Part shown: in pieces, positions 52,624 to 61,344 of the stretch
Position numbering within the stretch: the stretch's first letter is position 1
Layout of the letters: each line of letters begins with the position of its first letter
The notes under the pieces: model-generated
The model's input: the letters and a program-made list of their open reading frames with translations, nothing else
What the model was told of the DNA's origin: nothing
Database searches by the model: none
Program-made: the position numbers and the translations under genes
From: Treponema sp.
GTDB lineage: Bacteria > Spirochaetota > Spirochaetia > Treponematales > Treponemataceae
DNA length: 64,000 nt
Assembly: GCA_017449265.1 (NCBI GenBank)
Contig: JAFSJW010000087.1
Span: 110,713 to 174,712 of the forward strand
Direction: 5' to 3'

Positions 52624-53202
52624 ATGAGAATTACAGGCGGAAAACTAAAAGGAAGGAACATAAAATGCCCGGATGGGATAATTCGCCCTGCAATGGACAG
52701 AATGAGGGAATCTGTTTTTTCGATTCTTGGCGATTTGGACGGAAAATCATGGCTTGACCTTTTTTCAGGAAGCGGAACGATTGCGATTGAAGCTGCCAGC
52801 CGAGGTGCAAGCCGAGTTGAGCTTTGCGAGAAAGACAGAGTTAAGGTAAGGCAGGTTCTTGAAAATGTGTCCGTCACGGAGAAAGAATGCGGCGTCAGGA
52901 TTTCATGCCATTTCCTTTCCGTAGAGCTTTTTCTGAAAAAATGCAAGGACAGTTTTGATTATATCTTCCTTGACCCTCCATTCCCTTATAAGTTCCGTCT
53001 TGAGCTTATGAACACGATTTCCGAAAGAAACATTCTGAATCCGGACGGAATCGCCATGATTCATTTCCCGGAGGAAGATATGCTTCCTGAGCGGGTCGGC
53101 AATCTGATTCTTTCCGACAAGCGTGTTTACGGGCGGTCAATCGTTCATTTTTACAAAAAAGCGGCTGTTTCAGACGCGGAAAACAAAAAAAATAACATTT
53201 AG
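52624..53202 (+). CDS. rsmD: 16S rRNA (guanine-N2)-methyltransferase RsmD
   Basis: A 192-aa SAM-dependent enzyme that methylates G966 of 16S rRNA. MRITGGKLKGRNIKCP and IRPAMDRMRESVFSIL are the family's N-terminal signature; LDLFSGSGTIAIEAASRGA is the SAM-binding loop; YIFLDPPFPYKF is the catalytic D-P-P-F. Normal length. AGGAGGAGGC (52606 on) precedes the ATG. It is at the end of the rseP group; the next gene has its own strong promoter. Confidence 0.95.
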   Translation: MRITGGKLKGRNIKCPDGIIRPAMDRMRESVFSILGDLDGKSWLDLFSGSGTIAIEAASRGASRVELCEKDRVKVRQVLENVSVTEKECGVRISCHFLSVELFLKKCKDSFDYIFLDPPFPYKFRLELMNTISERNILNPDGIAMIHFPEEDMLPERVGNLILSDKRVYGRSIVHFYKKAAVSDAENKKNNI

Positions 53203-53227
53203 CTATGAAAAAAAATTTATAGCTATA

Positions 53228-53255
53228 TTGACATAAAAAAATAATGTGTTATGAT
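53228..53255 (+). promoter_or_regulatory. Promoter of the 53266-53604 gene
   Basis: TTGACA at 53228-53233 and TATGAT at 53250-53255 are spaced by 16 bases. The ATG at 53266 is only 10 bases after the -10 box, so the leader would be about 4 bases, with no ribosome site. Confidence 0.7.
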
Positions 53256-53265
53256 TTAAAGCTGC

Positions 53266-53604
53266 ATGGATGCAGAAAATCTCAAAAAAAAGCTTTCGCC
53301 GCATGACATTCCGAACGGATTCATAAAAGTCACAGACAAGCCGGTACAAACGCTTAGTTCCGAGCAGAAAGCTCTTTTAAACAGAAAGGGCAACATTCTC
53401 TTCAACGAAGGAAAAATCATCGAGGCATGCAGGATTTTTGTCACGACAGGATATTCCGATGGGCTTGCGCGCGTCGGGGATTTTTATCTTAGCAAAAATC
53501 AGGATTTGGATGCCCTTAAGTATTATATTCTCGCAAAGAACAGACGGAAGCAGGAAGTTGTTTTTGAAAGGCTTGCCAAGCTGATTTCTGCGTTAATAAA
53601 GTAA
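53266..53604 (+). CDS. Small TPR-like protein of unknown function
   Basis: A 112-aa soluble protein. NRKGNILFNEGKIIEACRIF and LARVGDFYLSKNQDLDALKY look like two TPR-type helix pairs. No signal peptide is present. I recognise no named family. It precedes the larger TPR protein by 21 bases and is probably co-transcribed with it and with rlmN. Its near-leaderless mRNA (see the promoter entry) stands out. Confidence 0.7.
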   Translation: MDAENLKKKLSPHDIPNGFIKVTDKPVQTLSSEQKALLNRKGNILFNEGKIIEACRIFVTTGYSDGLARVGDFYLSKNQDLDALKYYILAKNRRKQEVVFERLAKLISALIK

Positions 53605-53625
53605 AAAAGTGTTTGAGGTAAGAAA

Positions 53626-54774
53626 ATGTCAGACGAACTGATAAAAGAAATTGACTTCCCTGACCAGGCTGCGCTTGATGAGCAGGGAACTGAGGTTTCA
53701 AAATATTCAAAGCTCGGCTACCAGCTTTTGAAAGAAAATCGCGTTGATGAGGCAAAAGAGGCTTTTTCAAAAATTCTTCTTGTCGATGAGAACAATAACT
53801 ATGCCCTGGTAGGACTTGGAGACTGCGAGAGAAAGTCCAATAACATCCAGAAGGCCGTTGATTTCTATAACAAGTGCCTTTCATTCCATCCTGGAAACAA
53901 CTACGCGCTTTTCGGACTTGCAGACTGCTACAAAGCCCAGGGAAAGTTCGGCAAGGCAATAGAAATATGGGAGAGATACCTCAAGATTGACAATTACAAT
54001 ATTGCAGTCCTTACGCGCGTTGCCGATGCGTACAGGAAAGTAAAGGATTTCCAAAAATCGCGGAAATTCTACATGGATGTCCTTGAGCTTGAGAAAGACA
54101 ATCCTTACGCTCTTATCGGTCTTGGTCATCTTCACTATGACTTCAAGGACTATAAGTCTGCCCTCTACTACTGGATGTGTGTTTACGAAAAAACCGAGTC
54201 CTCAGCTGACATCAGGGTTCTTACCGCAATCGGGAACTGTTACAGGAATTTAAAGAATTTCTCGCAAGGAATAAAATTTTTCGATATGGCACTCTCCGTG
54301 GAGCCTGAGAATTTTTACGCGCTTTTCGGGCTTGCAGACTGCTACCGAGGCTTGAACCAGCAGGACAAGTCCATCATTTACTGGAACAAAATCCTTGACA
54401 TTGATCCGAACAATAAAATTATCCTTACCCGTGTAGGAGATGCGTACAGAAAGCTCGGAAAGTACCAGATTGCAAAGGATTTTTACAACCGGGCCATGTC
54501 AATTGACTTCGATATTTATGCGGCCATTGGTCTTGCTCTCATATTGAAAGACGAAGGCTGCTTTCATGAGTGCATAAAGCAGTTTTCCGACTTAATTCGG
54601 AATGATCCCAAGAATTACAGGCTCTACCTTGATTTGAGCGATTGTTATATGAAGATGAACGACAGGGACAAAGCCATAGATACATTAAAAAGCTACTCAA
54701 AAAGCGGACTTAGAAGCACCGCAATATCCGAAAAACTGTACCGGCTTGAAAATGAAAGACGCGGGGCTGTATGA
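53626..54774 (+). CDS. Cytoplasmic TPR-repeat protein
   Basis: A 382-aa protein built almost wholly of 34-residue TPR units, about nine, covering residues 25-360. The repeats are unusually alike (NYALVGLGDCERKSNNIQKA, NYALFGLADCYKAQGKFGKA, FYALFGLADCYRGLNQQDKS), with GLADCY recurring, suggesting a regular superhelix. No signal peptide is seen. It starts after GAGGTAAGAAA and overlaps rlmN by 4 bases (ATGA). Function unknown; partner binding is likely. Confidence 0.85.
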   Translation: MSDELIKEIDFPDQAALDEQGTEVSKYSKLGYQLLKENRVDEAKEAFSKILLVDENNNYALVGLGDCERKSNNIQKAVDFYNKCLSFHPGNNYALFGLADCYKAQGKFGKAIEIWERYLKIDNYNIAVLTRVADAYRKVKDFQKSRKFYMDVLELEKDNPYALIGLGHLHYDFKDYKSALYYWMCVYEKTESSADIRVLTAIGNCYRNLKNFSQGIKFFDMALSVEPENFYALFGLADCYRGLNQQDKSIIYWNKILDIDPNNKIILTRVGDAYRKLGKYQIAKDFYNRAMSIDFDIYAAIGLALILKDEGCFHECIKQFSDLIRNDPKNYRLYLDLSDCYMKMNDRDKAIDTLKSYSKSGLRSTAISEKLYRLENERRGAV

Positions 54775-55838
54775 GCCAGGAAAAAATCGCGCTTGCGGGG
54801 TTGCTTCCTGAGGAGATAGTACAGACTCTTGGTTTGTCGCAAGCATTTCGCGGAAAACAAATTTTCCAGTGGATCGGAAAAGGCGCGGAATCATTCGATG
54901 AGATGACAAACTTGAGCGTTCAGTTGCGCTCGGAGCTGAGCAAAAAAGCAGTCATGCGTTCCTCTTCAGTTACAAAAGTTCTCAGGGACAGCGACGGAAC
55001 AATAAAGCTTCAGATTACACTGAAGGATTCTCTTGCCGTTGAAACCGTGCTGCTTACCGACAAAGAGGGACGCAAAACCGCTTGCGTGTCTTGTCAGGTC
55101 GGCTGCGCAATGAACTGCGCTTTTTGCCAGACCGGTCATCTGGGGCTTGCAAGAAACCTTGATGCAGGTGAAATCGTAGAGCAGTTTTTATATCTTGAAA
55201 AACACGCAGGTCCTTTGGATAACATTGTATTTATGGGCATGGGAGAGCCTATGATGAACCTTCAGAATGTTCGGAAAGCTGTTTCCGTGCTTACATCAAA
55301 GGAAGGACGCGCTCTTTCCGGAAGACGCATAACGCTCTCAACATCAGGCGTAATTAAGGGAATCTACGACCTTGCCGACAATGGTCCTGCAATACGGCTT
55401 GCGGTTTCGCTCACTACGGCTGATGCTGAATTCAGGGAAAAGCTCATGCCCATTGCAAGAACAAATCCGCTCGGAGAGCTTCAAAAGGCAATATCATATT
55501 TTTCAGAAAAAAGCGGAAAGCGCGTCACACTTGAGGCAGCCCTTCTCCACGGAAAGAACACTGGCGAAGACAGCGCGCGCAATATGATTCATTTCGCAAA
55601 GGGCCTTGATGTGCATATAAACCTCATACCGTGGAATCCAGTTGAGGGGCTTCCTTTTGAGGAGCCAACTCCTGCCGAGTGCAGGAATTTTGTCAGGATT
55701 CTTGAGGATGCAGGCCTTAATGTTACGCTCAGGACAAGGCGCGGGCGAGAAATTGGCGGTGCGTGCGGTCAGCTTGGGAAGACGCTTTCCGAAAGCCAGG
55801 GGAACGGAAATCGTCTTTTGAACGATGAATTTGATTGA
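54771..55838 (+). CDS. rlmN: Dual-specificity RNA methyltransferase RlmN
   Basis: A 355-aa radical-SAM enzyme that puts a methyl on C2 of adenosine 2503 in 23S rRNA and A37 of some tRNAs. The iron-sulfur Cys residues C112, C116 and C119 are in GCAMNCAFCQTG. The resolving Cys pair is expected at about 105-108 and near the C-terminus (GREIGGACGQL). FMGMGEPMMNLQNV and ITLSTSGVIKGI are family blocks. The start overlaps the previous stop as ATGA. Normal length. Confidence 0.95.
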   Translation: MSQEKIALAGLLPEEIVQTLGLSQAFRGKQIFQWIGKGAESFDEMTNLSVQLRSELSKKAVMRSSSVTKVLRDSDGTIKLQITLKDSLAVETVLLTDKEGRKTACVSCQVGCAMNCAFCQTGHLGLARNLDAGEIVEQFLYLEKHAGPLDNIVFMGMGEPMMNLQNVRKAVSVLTSKEGRALSGRRITLSTSGVIKGIYDLADNGPAIRLAVSLTTADAEFREKLMPIARTNPLGELQKAISYFSEKSGKRVTLEAALLHGKNTGEDSARNMIHFAKGLDVHINLIPWNPVEGLPFEEPTPAECRNFVRILEDAGLNVTLRTRRGREIGGACGQLGKTLSESQGNGNRLLNDEFD

Positions 55839-55883
55839 AATATGATTTTTTGAGGCATATTCACAAATTTTTTTTTCAAAATA

Positions 55884-55931
55884 TTGAATATTCGCATTTT
55901 TTTAATTATGATTAGTATCGACCATAATTAA
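55884..55931 (+). promoter_or_regulatory. Promoter with operator dyad before the HMA-like gene
   Basis: TTGAAT (55884-55889), 17 bases, TATGAT (55907-55912). A perfect 9-bp inverted repeat, TTAATTATG (55902-55910) and CATAATTAA (55923-55931), covers the -10 box and start site, a typical repressor position. CGGAGTCGAAG follows as the ribosome site. Confidence 0.6.
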
Positions 55932-55949
55932 TTTTAGTCGGAGTCGAAG

Positions 55950-56159
55950 ATGGAAAAAAAAATATATGTTGATGGAATGTTTGATCCTGATACAGCCGCA
56001 AAAGTAAATGCTGCTGTCAGCGGTGTTGCAGGCGTAAAAAGCTGCAACGCAAATCCAGATAAGTCACAGGTTCTTGTTGATTTTGATGAATCTGTCGGAG
56101 GAATTGAGGATTCCATTAATTCTGCGATTTCTAGCGCAGGTGTTGCCGTCCTTGGCTAA
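55950..56159 (+). CDS. Heavy-metal-associated-domain-like protein lacking CxxC
   Basis: A 69-aa protein with the ferredoxin-like pattern of copper chaperones: MEKKIYVDGMFDPDTAAKV, then GVAGVKSCNANPDKSQVLVDF and IEDSINSAISSAGVAVLG. In CopZ-type proteins the loop reads G-M-x-C-x-x-C; here it is GMFDPDT, with no Cys, so classical soft-metal binding is not expected. The gene is monocistronic: its own promoter with an operator dyad lies upstream, and a strong terminator lies 21 bases past its stop. It might bind another ligand or be a regulatory or structural relic. Confidence 0.75.
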   Translation: MEKKIYVDGMFDPDTAAKVNAAVSGVAGVKSCNANPDKSQVLVDFDESVGGIEDSINSAISSAGVAVLG

Positions 56160-56180
56160 TCATTGATTTTTTGAATTTCA

Positions 56181-56221
56181 GCCATTCTATTGTTCAAAAG
56201 CGAATAGAATGGCTTTTTTTT
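56181..56221 (+). terminator. Strong rho-independent terminator
   Basis: GCCATTCTATT (56181-56191) and AATAGAATGGC (56203-56213) form a perfect 11-bp stem followed by 8 T residues. It isolates the HMA-like gene from the ATP-grasp gene. Confidence 0.9.
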
Positions 56222-56260
56222 GCCTTTTCTGAAATATTATTTTTTCAGAGGCTGCTTTTT

Positions 56261-57616
56261 ATGAAAATTCTTTTTTTCAGTACGAATTCCAATTTTTTTG
56301 ATACAAATATTTTTCGCCTCCAGCTTCCGGTCCATCAGTTTTTTTGGGAAAGACTTGTGGAGAAATTTCCTGACGATGAGTTTATTGTCGCTACGCAAAG
56401 CCCCGGAATGTTCCTCCTTGATATAAGTGGCGGAAAGCCGATTAACAGGAATATTTACTGCGGAACAATTGAAAAAGTCAGGTTTGAGATTATAGAGCCT
56501 GACGATGAGGATGAGATTGCTGATTTTATCGCCTCGTTCGCCCCTGATGTTGCGGTTGCGGCAACATTTTATGTCAATCCATTCGACTGGCTTTCGATAA
56601 AAGATTCAATCGTTGCGGAAAAACTCAGCGGCAAAGGTGTCAAAGTTATATGCAATCCGCTTGAAACTACAGTAAACTGCTTTGATAAATGGAGAACTCA
56701 TCAGACACTTGAGAAATTCGGACTTTCCGTGGCAAAAGCCGTGTATGTTCACCATGAGCTTTTTATAAACGGCGGAAACAGACGCGAAATAAAAAGCAAT
56801 GTTTACAAATCTTCAGTTCTTGAACAAATTTCACACTTGCATTTTCCTGTTGTCGTAAAAGATACAGTCGGCCTTAGTTCATACGGAATGGATGTCCTTG
56901 AAACTGCCGCGCAGGTGCGGGATTTTTTAAAATCGAAACGATTTACTTCCGACAGGATTATCGAAGAATATATCGAAGGCTTTCAGTTCGGAACGGAAAT
57001 ATACGGAGCTGACGGCAATTACGCAATAATGCCCCCGTTCATTTTTTCAGTAAACAAATATGGAATCACAAGTCCTAAACAAAGCGTGAAAATTGGTCCA
57101 GTTCTAGACGGAAATTTTTCAGTAAAAGAGCTTGAATCGGAATTATTGCGCATGTCAAAATGCCTGAATCTTTCTGGCGTAGCGCAAGTTGACCTTGTTT
57201 TCTGCAAAGATGAGAGGAAATGGTACATAATAGAAATCAATCCGCGCCTTTCGGGAATGACCGAAACTTACTCCGTTCTTCGCGGAATGTCCGTGTACGA
57301 GACTCTTTCTTGGCTTGCGCATGGCGTAATGAAAAAATCCGTTCCTGAAAAAAAGCTCGTGATGAACATAAAACTTCCTCTTTTGGATAGCATGACTTTC
57401 TCCAGATTAAAATCAATTCCGTTCGTGCAATTCGTTCATCAGGTTGAGAACAAAGCCGCAAAGCAGATCCGCGAGAAAGGATATTGTGAAGTTGTCTTTA
57501 CAGGCTCTTCCAAAGAGGAGCTATCCGATAATCTTGAGTTTCTTTCAGAAAATTTTTCTTCCGACATGGAAGAAAGCTTTGTTGAAAACGCAAAGAAACT
57601 ACTATTTTTTGTCTGA
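56261..57616 (+). CDS. ATP-grasp domain protein of unknown specificity
   Basis: A 451-aa protein. The first 130 residues form an alpha/beta pre-domain (KILFFSTNSNFFDTNIF, AVAATFYVNPFDWL). An ATP-grasp fold follows: FPVVVKDTVGLSSYGMDVL for the ATP lysine/loop, RIIEEYIEGFQFGTEIYG for the adenine side, AQVDLVFCKDERKWYIIEINPRLSGMTETY with E and N metal ligands. The last 70 residues are unassigned. Members ligate a carboxylate to an amine; carbamoyl-phosphate-synthase-like and peptide-ligase-like groups both fit. The ATG at 56261 begins the conserved part; no ribosome site is clear. It ends 15 bases into a convergent small gene. Confidence 0.75.
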   Translation: MKILFFSTNSNFFDTNIFRLQLPVHQFFWERLVEKFPDDEFIVATQSPGMFLLDISGGKPINRNIYCGTIEKVRFEIIEPDDEDEIADFIASFAPDVAVAATFYVNPFDWLSIKDSIVAEKLSGKGVKVICNPLETTVNCFDKWRTHQTLEKFGLSVAKAVYVHHELFINGGNRREIKSNVYKSSVLEQISHLHFPVVVKDTVGLSSYGMDVLETAAQVRDFLKSKRFTSDRIIEEYIEGFQFGTEIYGADGNYAIMPPFIFSVNKYGITSPKQSVKIGPVLDGNFSVKELESELLRMSKCLNLSGVAQVDLVFCKDERKWYIIEINPRLSGMTETYSVLRGMSVYETLSWLAHGVMKKSVPEKKLVMNIKLPLLDSMTFSRLKSIPFVQFVHQVENKAAKQIREKGYCEVVFTGSSKEELSDNLEFLSENFSSDMEESFVENAKKLLFFV

Positions 57617-57766
57617 TTTTAAATTTTTCGCAAGCCATTCGCTTTTATCGATATAGACAATTTCAACCTTTCCGTTTTTTTCGGAAACATCCGTAACAGC
57701 GTATTTGTCATAATTCTCGATAAGCCAGTCGTCATACACCGTCCAGTTATCAAATTCGCTCGTCAT
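57602..57766 (-). CDS. 54-residue protein translationally coupled to ligA
   Basis: ATG at 57766 shares one base with the ligA stop (TAATG) and follows GGAGAGG by four bases, an ideal ribosome site. The 54-residue product begins MTSEFDNWTVYDDWLIENYD, is acidic and aromatic-rich, and ends KNLKSDKK. The end overlaps the convergent ATP-grasp gene by 15 bases. I do not recognise it. The coupling and strong ribosome site argue for real translation. Confidence 0.7.
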   Translation of the reverse strand: MTSEFDNWTVYDDWLIENYDKYAVTDVSEKNGKVEIVYIDKSEWLAKNLKSDKK

Positions 57767-59706
57767 TATACCTCTCCAACCATTTTTCGGAATTCAGCTT
57801 CGTCAATAATTTTGACACCATATTTTGCAGCTTTCTGATTTTTGCTTGAGCCTGATGTTGTGTCGTTCGTGACCAAAAAACTAAGGTCTTTGGTGACGGA
57901 TGATTTACAGCTTCCGCCGTTTTTCTTAACAAGGCTTTCGGCATCAGCCCGCTTCATTGTCCTTAGCTCTCCTGTGAAACAGAATGATTTTCCGTCCAGT
58001 TTCCCTCCGTCATTTTTCTCTATTTTTATGATTCCGCTTTCAATAAGAGCCTGCATTTCTGCTTTGTTCTCAGAAAGCCCCCGAACGAATGTTTCTGCCA
58101 TCGTTTCGGCAAATCCATAGACTTCCGCTACCTGTTCGACCGTCGCAGAAAAAAGACTTTCCAAAGTCCTGAATCCAGCTTCGACCAGTTTCTGAACCGT
58201 TGTTTCGCCTACCCCCTCTATGTCGAAACCCGCGATGAATACAGAAAGGCTCATTGTCCTGTGGTTCTGGATTGACTCGAACACTTTCTTTGCCCCCAGA
58301 GAATCTTTGTCTTTTTCGATTGACTCCTCGTTAAGAAAATATTGCGCGAGCTGGGCTTCCGTAAGTGAATATAAATCCGTTATAGAATTGATTACTTTGT
58401 CCCTGAAAAGCGAATTTACAAGAGTTACGCCAAAATCTCTGATGTCAACGACATTTATCCACTTCAAAAGCTGATGCAAAATACGCTTGGAACATGACTT
58501 GTTCGGGCAGTAAAGCCTTGTTCCCTCGTCTAAAAGCTCCGCCCCGCAGGTGGCGCATTTGAGAGGAATGTCGATTTCGCGCGTTGCCCCGGTTTCTTCG
58601 GACAGCACGCGCTCTATTTTTGGAATGATTTCGCCGCGTTTTACGACTACGACCTTGCTTCCTATCCGTACGCCTAGAGCCCTCATTGTCTGTGGGTTTG
58701 AAAGGCTGGCCCTCTGAACCGTAGTTCCGTTCAGCTGAACCTCGTCAAAGATTCCCACAGGAGTATAAGTTGCCCCGCTTTCGCTCCACTCTACGCTCCG
58801 AAGCGTGGTTACCGCCTCCTCAAGCGAGAACTTGAACGCAATCTGCCTGTCAGGTCTTGCCCTGCGCGCGTCCTCAAGATTTATGACGCGCTCTTTTATT
58901 ACAAGTCCGTCAATGTCATACTCAAGACCGCTGCGTACTTCCATGACCTCTGCCCTGTATTCGATAACATCTTCCGGCTTTTTCACAATTTTGAGCGGGG
59001 AAGTCTCAAACCCCATTTCCAAAAGCCATCTGATTTTTTCCTCTTCATCCGAAAAAGGGTTTTCGCCGTCCGTTGAAAGCGCGTCATATGTTATTAGCTT
59101 CAGGTGTTCGCTACCCTTGCCGTCTTTTCTTTTCATAAGACCGTTGGCAGCATTGCGGCAATTTGCCTTGTCAGCATAGAACTGCTCGCGGACGGAGTGC
59201 GTCATTATAACTTCTCCCCGCACAGCCCCTGTAAAATCAACTATTTTATTGTCTTTTCCTATCAGCGCGATTTTTACACCGCTCATTTTTTTTGCATTTC
59301 GTGTTATCTCGTCCCCGATTTCTCCGTTCCCGCGGGTTACGGCTCGTACAAGATTCCCGTGCGAGTACTGAAGCTCAAGCGATGCCCCGTCCAGCTTGTA
59401 TTCAATCAGATATTCATCGTAAGCGTGATTTTTTGCCCACTCAAGGAATTGTTCAGGATTGGCGGCTTTTTCCTGACTTCCCATTGGCATTATGTGCCGC
59501 GCTTTGGGAAAATTTCCTGAGTCCTCGCCTATTTTTTTCAGTATTGGATTATTCGGATCAATTGATTTTAGCTCATCCCACAACGCATCGAATTCGGCGT
59601 CTGAAATTTCTGCTTCTCCATTATAATAAGACTTCTGGTATTTTTTTATCAAAGTGACAAGTCTTGAGATTTTTGAGCTTTCATCAACATCGAACAAATC
59701 GGACAT
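57766..59706 (-). CDS. ligA: NAD+-dependent DNA ligase
   Basis: A 646-aa enzyme that seals nicks in DNA during replication and repair. The adenylated Lys is K104 in EYKLDGASLELQ; TRGNGEIGDEIT follows; the OB fold is near 320-400; the zinc finger holds CATCGAELL and LYCPNKSC; HhH repeats at about 440-560 include GFDIEGVGETTVQKL; a BRCT domain lies at about 575-646 (GKSFCFTGELRTMKRADAE). Domain Ia (YYNGEAEISDAEFD) is also present, so the protein is complete. Slightly shorter than E. coli LigA (671). A 54-codon gene is coupled behind it. Confidence 0.96.
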   Translation of the reverse strand: MSDLFDVDESSKISRLVTLIKKYQKSYYNGEAEISDAEFDALWDELKSIDPNNPILKKIGEDSGNFPKARHIMPMGSQEKAANPEQFLEWAKNHAYDEYLIEYKLDGASLELQYSHGNLVRAVTRGNGEIGDEITRNAKKMSGVKIALIGKDNKIVDFTGAVRGEVIMTHSVREQFYADKANCRNAANGLMKRKDGKGSEHLKLITYDALSTDGENPFSDEEEKIRWLLEMGFETSPLKIVKKPEDVIEYRAEVMEVRSGLEYDIDGLVIKERVINLEDARRARPDRQIAFKFSLEEAVTTLRSVEWSESGATYTPVGIFDEVQLNGTTVQRASLSNPQTMRALGVRIGSKVVVVKRGEIIPKIERVLSEETGATREIDIPLKCATCGAELLDEGTRLYCPNKSCSKRILHQLLKWINVVDIRDFGVTLVNSLFRDKVINSITDLYSLTEAQLAQYFLNEESIEKDKDSLGAKKVFESIQNHRTMSLSVFIAGFDIEGVGETTVQKLVEAGFRTLESLFSATVEQVAEVYGFAETMAETFVRGLSENKAEMQALIESGIIKIEKNDGGKLDGKSFCFTGELRTMKRADAESLVKKNGGSCKSSVTKDLSFLVTNDTTSGSSKNQKAAKYGVKIIDEAEFRKMVGEV

Positions 59707-59814
59707 GCTATTTCCTAAAAATATGGATTTATTTCATAAAATATAGCAAGGAAATAGATATTTGTCAAAATGTTAGATAGATTTTTTCTTCGCAATATTG
59801 TAAAATTCCTTATA

Positions 59815-59840
59815 CTCGTTCGGAAAACTTAAGTTTTCTA
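59815..59840. repeat. Possible decayed short-hairpin repeat
   Basis: CTCGTTCGGAAAAC then a perfect 16-base palindrome GAAAACTTAAGTTTTC (59823-59838). The left arm matches the family arm GTTCGGAAA, but the right outer arm is lost. It lies 29 bases before the second MBOAT gene. Confidence 0.45.
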
Positions 59841-59868
59841 AAATTTTAGACAAGCATTCGGAGTTTTT

Positions 59869-61335
59869 ATGACTTTTCTTTCAGTTGAATTCGGAATTTT
59901 TATTTTTTGCGTTTCAATTGCGTTCTATTTTATAGAAAAAACAGCTGTAAAAGAAAATTTCGCCGGACAGCTCTTGTTTTTGGCTGCAAGCCTTGTGTTC
60001 TATTGTTTTTCAGATTTTCGCTTTGTTTTTTTCCTTCTATATGTAGGTATCATTTCGTATATCTCAGCCTTTTTCGTAACGGGGCGCAGGAAACGCTTAT
60101 GCCTATTTTTTTTCATTGTCATGGAGATTCTTCCGCTTTTGTTCTTTAAATACGCAAATTTCTTCGCGGATATGTTTTTTCCAGAAAAAAAGGTCTCGTT
60201 TTTCTTCCCGCTCGGAATTTCGTTTTTTACTTTTCAGGCCCTTTCTTACACAATTGATGTTTTTATGAAAAAAATCGAAAGGGAACGAAGCCTTGTTGCT
60301 GTCATGCTTTTCGTAAGTTTTTTTCCGTCCATAACGAGCGGTCCAATCCAGCGGGCCGATTTTCTGATTGAGGAGCTTAAAAAGAAAAAATCTTTTTCCT
60401 ATGACAACATGACTTGTGGACTTAAGCTGTTCGCGTTCGGGGCTGCGCAAAAGCTCATCGTGGCAAATTCCCTCGCGCTTTATGTTGACGGAGTTTACTC
60501 GGATATTTCAAAAAGCTACGGCTGCGCGCTTTTTCTTGCCAGCGTTTTGTACTCATTCCAGATTTATTTTGATTTTTCGGGCTACAGCAATATGGCCATC
60601 GGAATAGCGCGATTCTTCGGTTTTAACCTGGGGCGCAACTTTGACCACCCGTATTTTTCGGAATCGATTGGTGAGTTCTGGCGCAGGTGGCATATTTCGC
60701 TCAGTTCGTGGCTACGCGACTATGTTTATTTTCCACTCGGCGGAAGCAGATGCTCAAAGATGCGCTGTTACCTGAATCTTCTCGTCGTGTTTTTTGTAAG
60801 CGGAGTCTGGCACGGGGCGCATCTGAACTTCGTGTTCTGGGGGCTTTTGCACGGCGTTTTCCAGTGCGCACAGAGGCTTTTTGCCCCTGTACGCAAGCGA
60901 TTTCCCCTGCCTCCACTGCTCAGGATTCTTGTTACATTCGCGCTTGTTTCTTTCGCATGGATTTTTTTCCGCATCGAGAGTTTTGAAGACGCATTCCTTG
61001 CAATAAGAAAAATCTTATGTACTCCGTCTGAGCTACTCTCATTCTCTGGAATCTCCTCCTTACATGACGGAAAGGAACTTTTTAAGACGCTTTTCAGTCT
61101 CAATTCAAAATCAGTCGGATTCTTTCCAGGATTCATAAAAACAATTTTTTTCTTGATTTTGTTCATCGCAATTGATTTTGCAACAAGAGACAAGGACGGG
61201 CTTAAAATCATCATGGAAAAAGCATGGTTCATCAGATGGGGACTTTATGCAGTAATGCTCTGGGGCATTTGCTATTTTCTGTTCTTCAAGAACAGCGGGG
61301 ATTTTTCCGCAAACTTCATCTACAACAATTTTTAA
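59869..61335 (+). CDS. MBOAT family O-acyltransferase (AlgI-like), pair 2
   Basis: A 488-aa polytopic inner-membrane protein paralogous to the one at 19592. GEFWRRWHISLSSWLRDYVYFPLGG is split here as the family signature and the catalytic His is H315 in GVWHGAHLNFVFWG. FFPSITSGPIQRADFL is the conserved loop. It differs enough from pair 1 (FEVKFGIF-type start, distinct tail) to have a separate substrate or glycan. GGAGTTTTT precedes the ATG. Its partner gene starts 9 bases after the stop. Confidence 0.9.
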   Translation: MTFLSVEFGIFIFCVSIAFYFIEKTAVKENFAGQLLFLAASLVFYCFSDFRFVFFLLYVGIISYISAFFVTGRRKRLCLFFFIVMEILPLLFFKYANFFADMFFPEKKVSFFFPLGISFFTFQALSYTIDVFMKKIERERSLVAVMLFVSFFPSITSGPIQRADFLIEELKKKKSFSYDNMTCGLKLFAFGAAQKLIVANSLALYVDGVYSDISKSYGCALFLASVLYSFQIYFDFSGYSNMAIGIARFFGFNLGRNFDHPYFSESIGEFWRRWHISLSSWLRDYVYFPLGGSRCSKMRCYLNLLVVFFVSGVWHGAHLNFVFWGLLHGVFQCAQRLFAPVRKRFPLPPLLRILVTFALVSFAWIFFRIESFEDAFLAIRKILCTPSELLSFSGISSLHDGKELFKTLFSLNSKSVGFFPGFIKTIFFLILFIAIDFATRDKDGLKIIMEKAWFIRWGLYAVMLWGICYFLFFKNSGDFSANFIYNNF

Positions 61336-61344
61336 GAGGTTTAC

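Noticed and set aside
55950..57616. HMA-like protein plus ATP-grasp protein as a RiPP precursor and ligase pair
   Set aside because: A strong terminator separates the genes and the 69-residue product looks like a folded domain rather than a leader plus core peptide.
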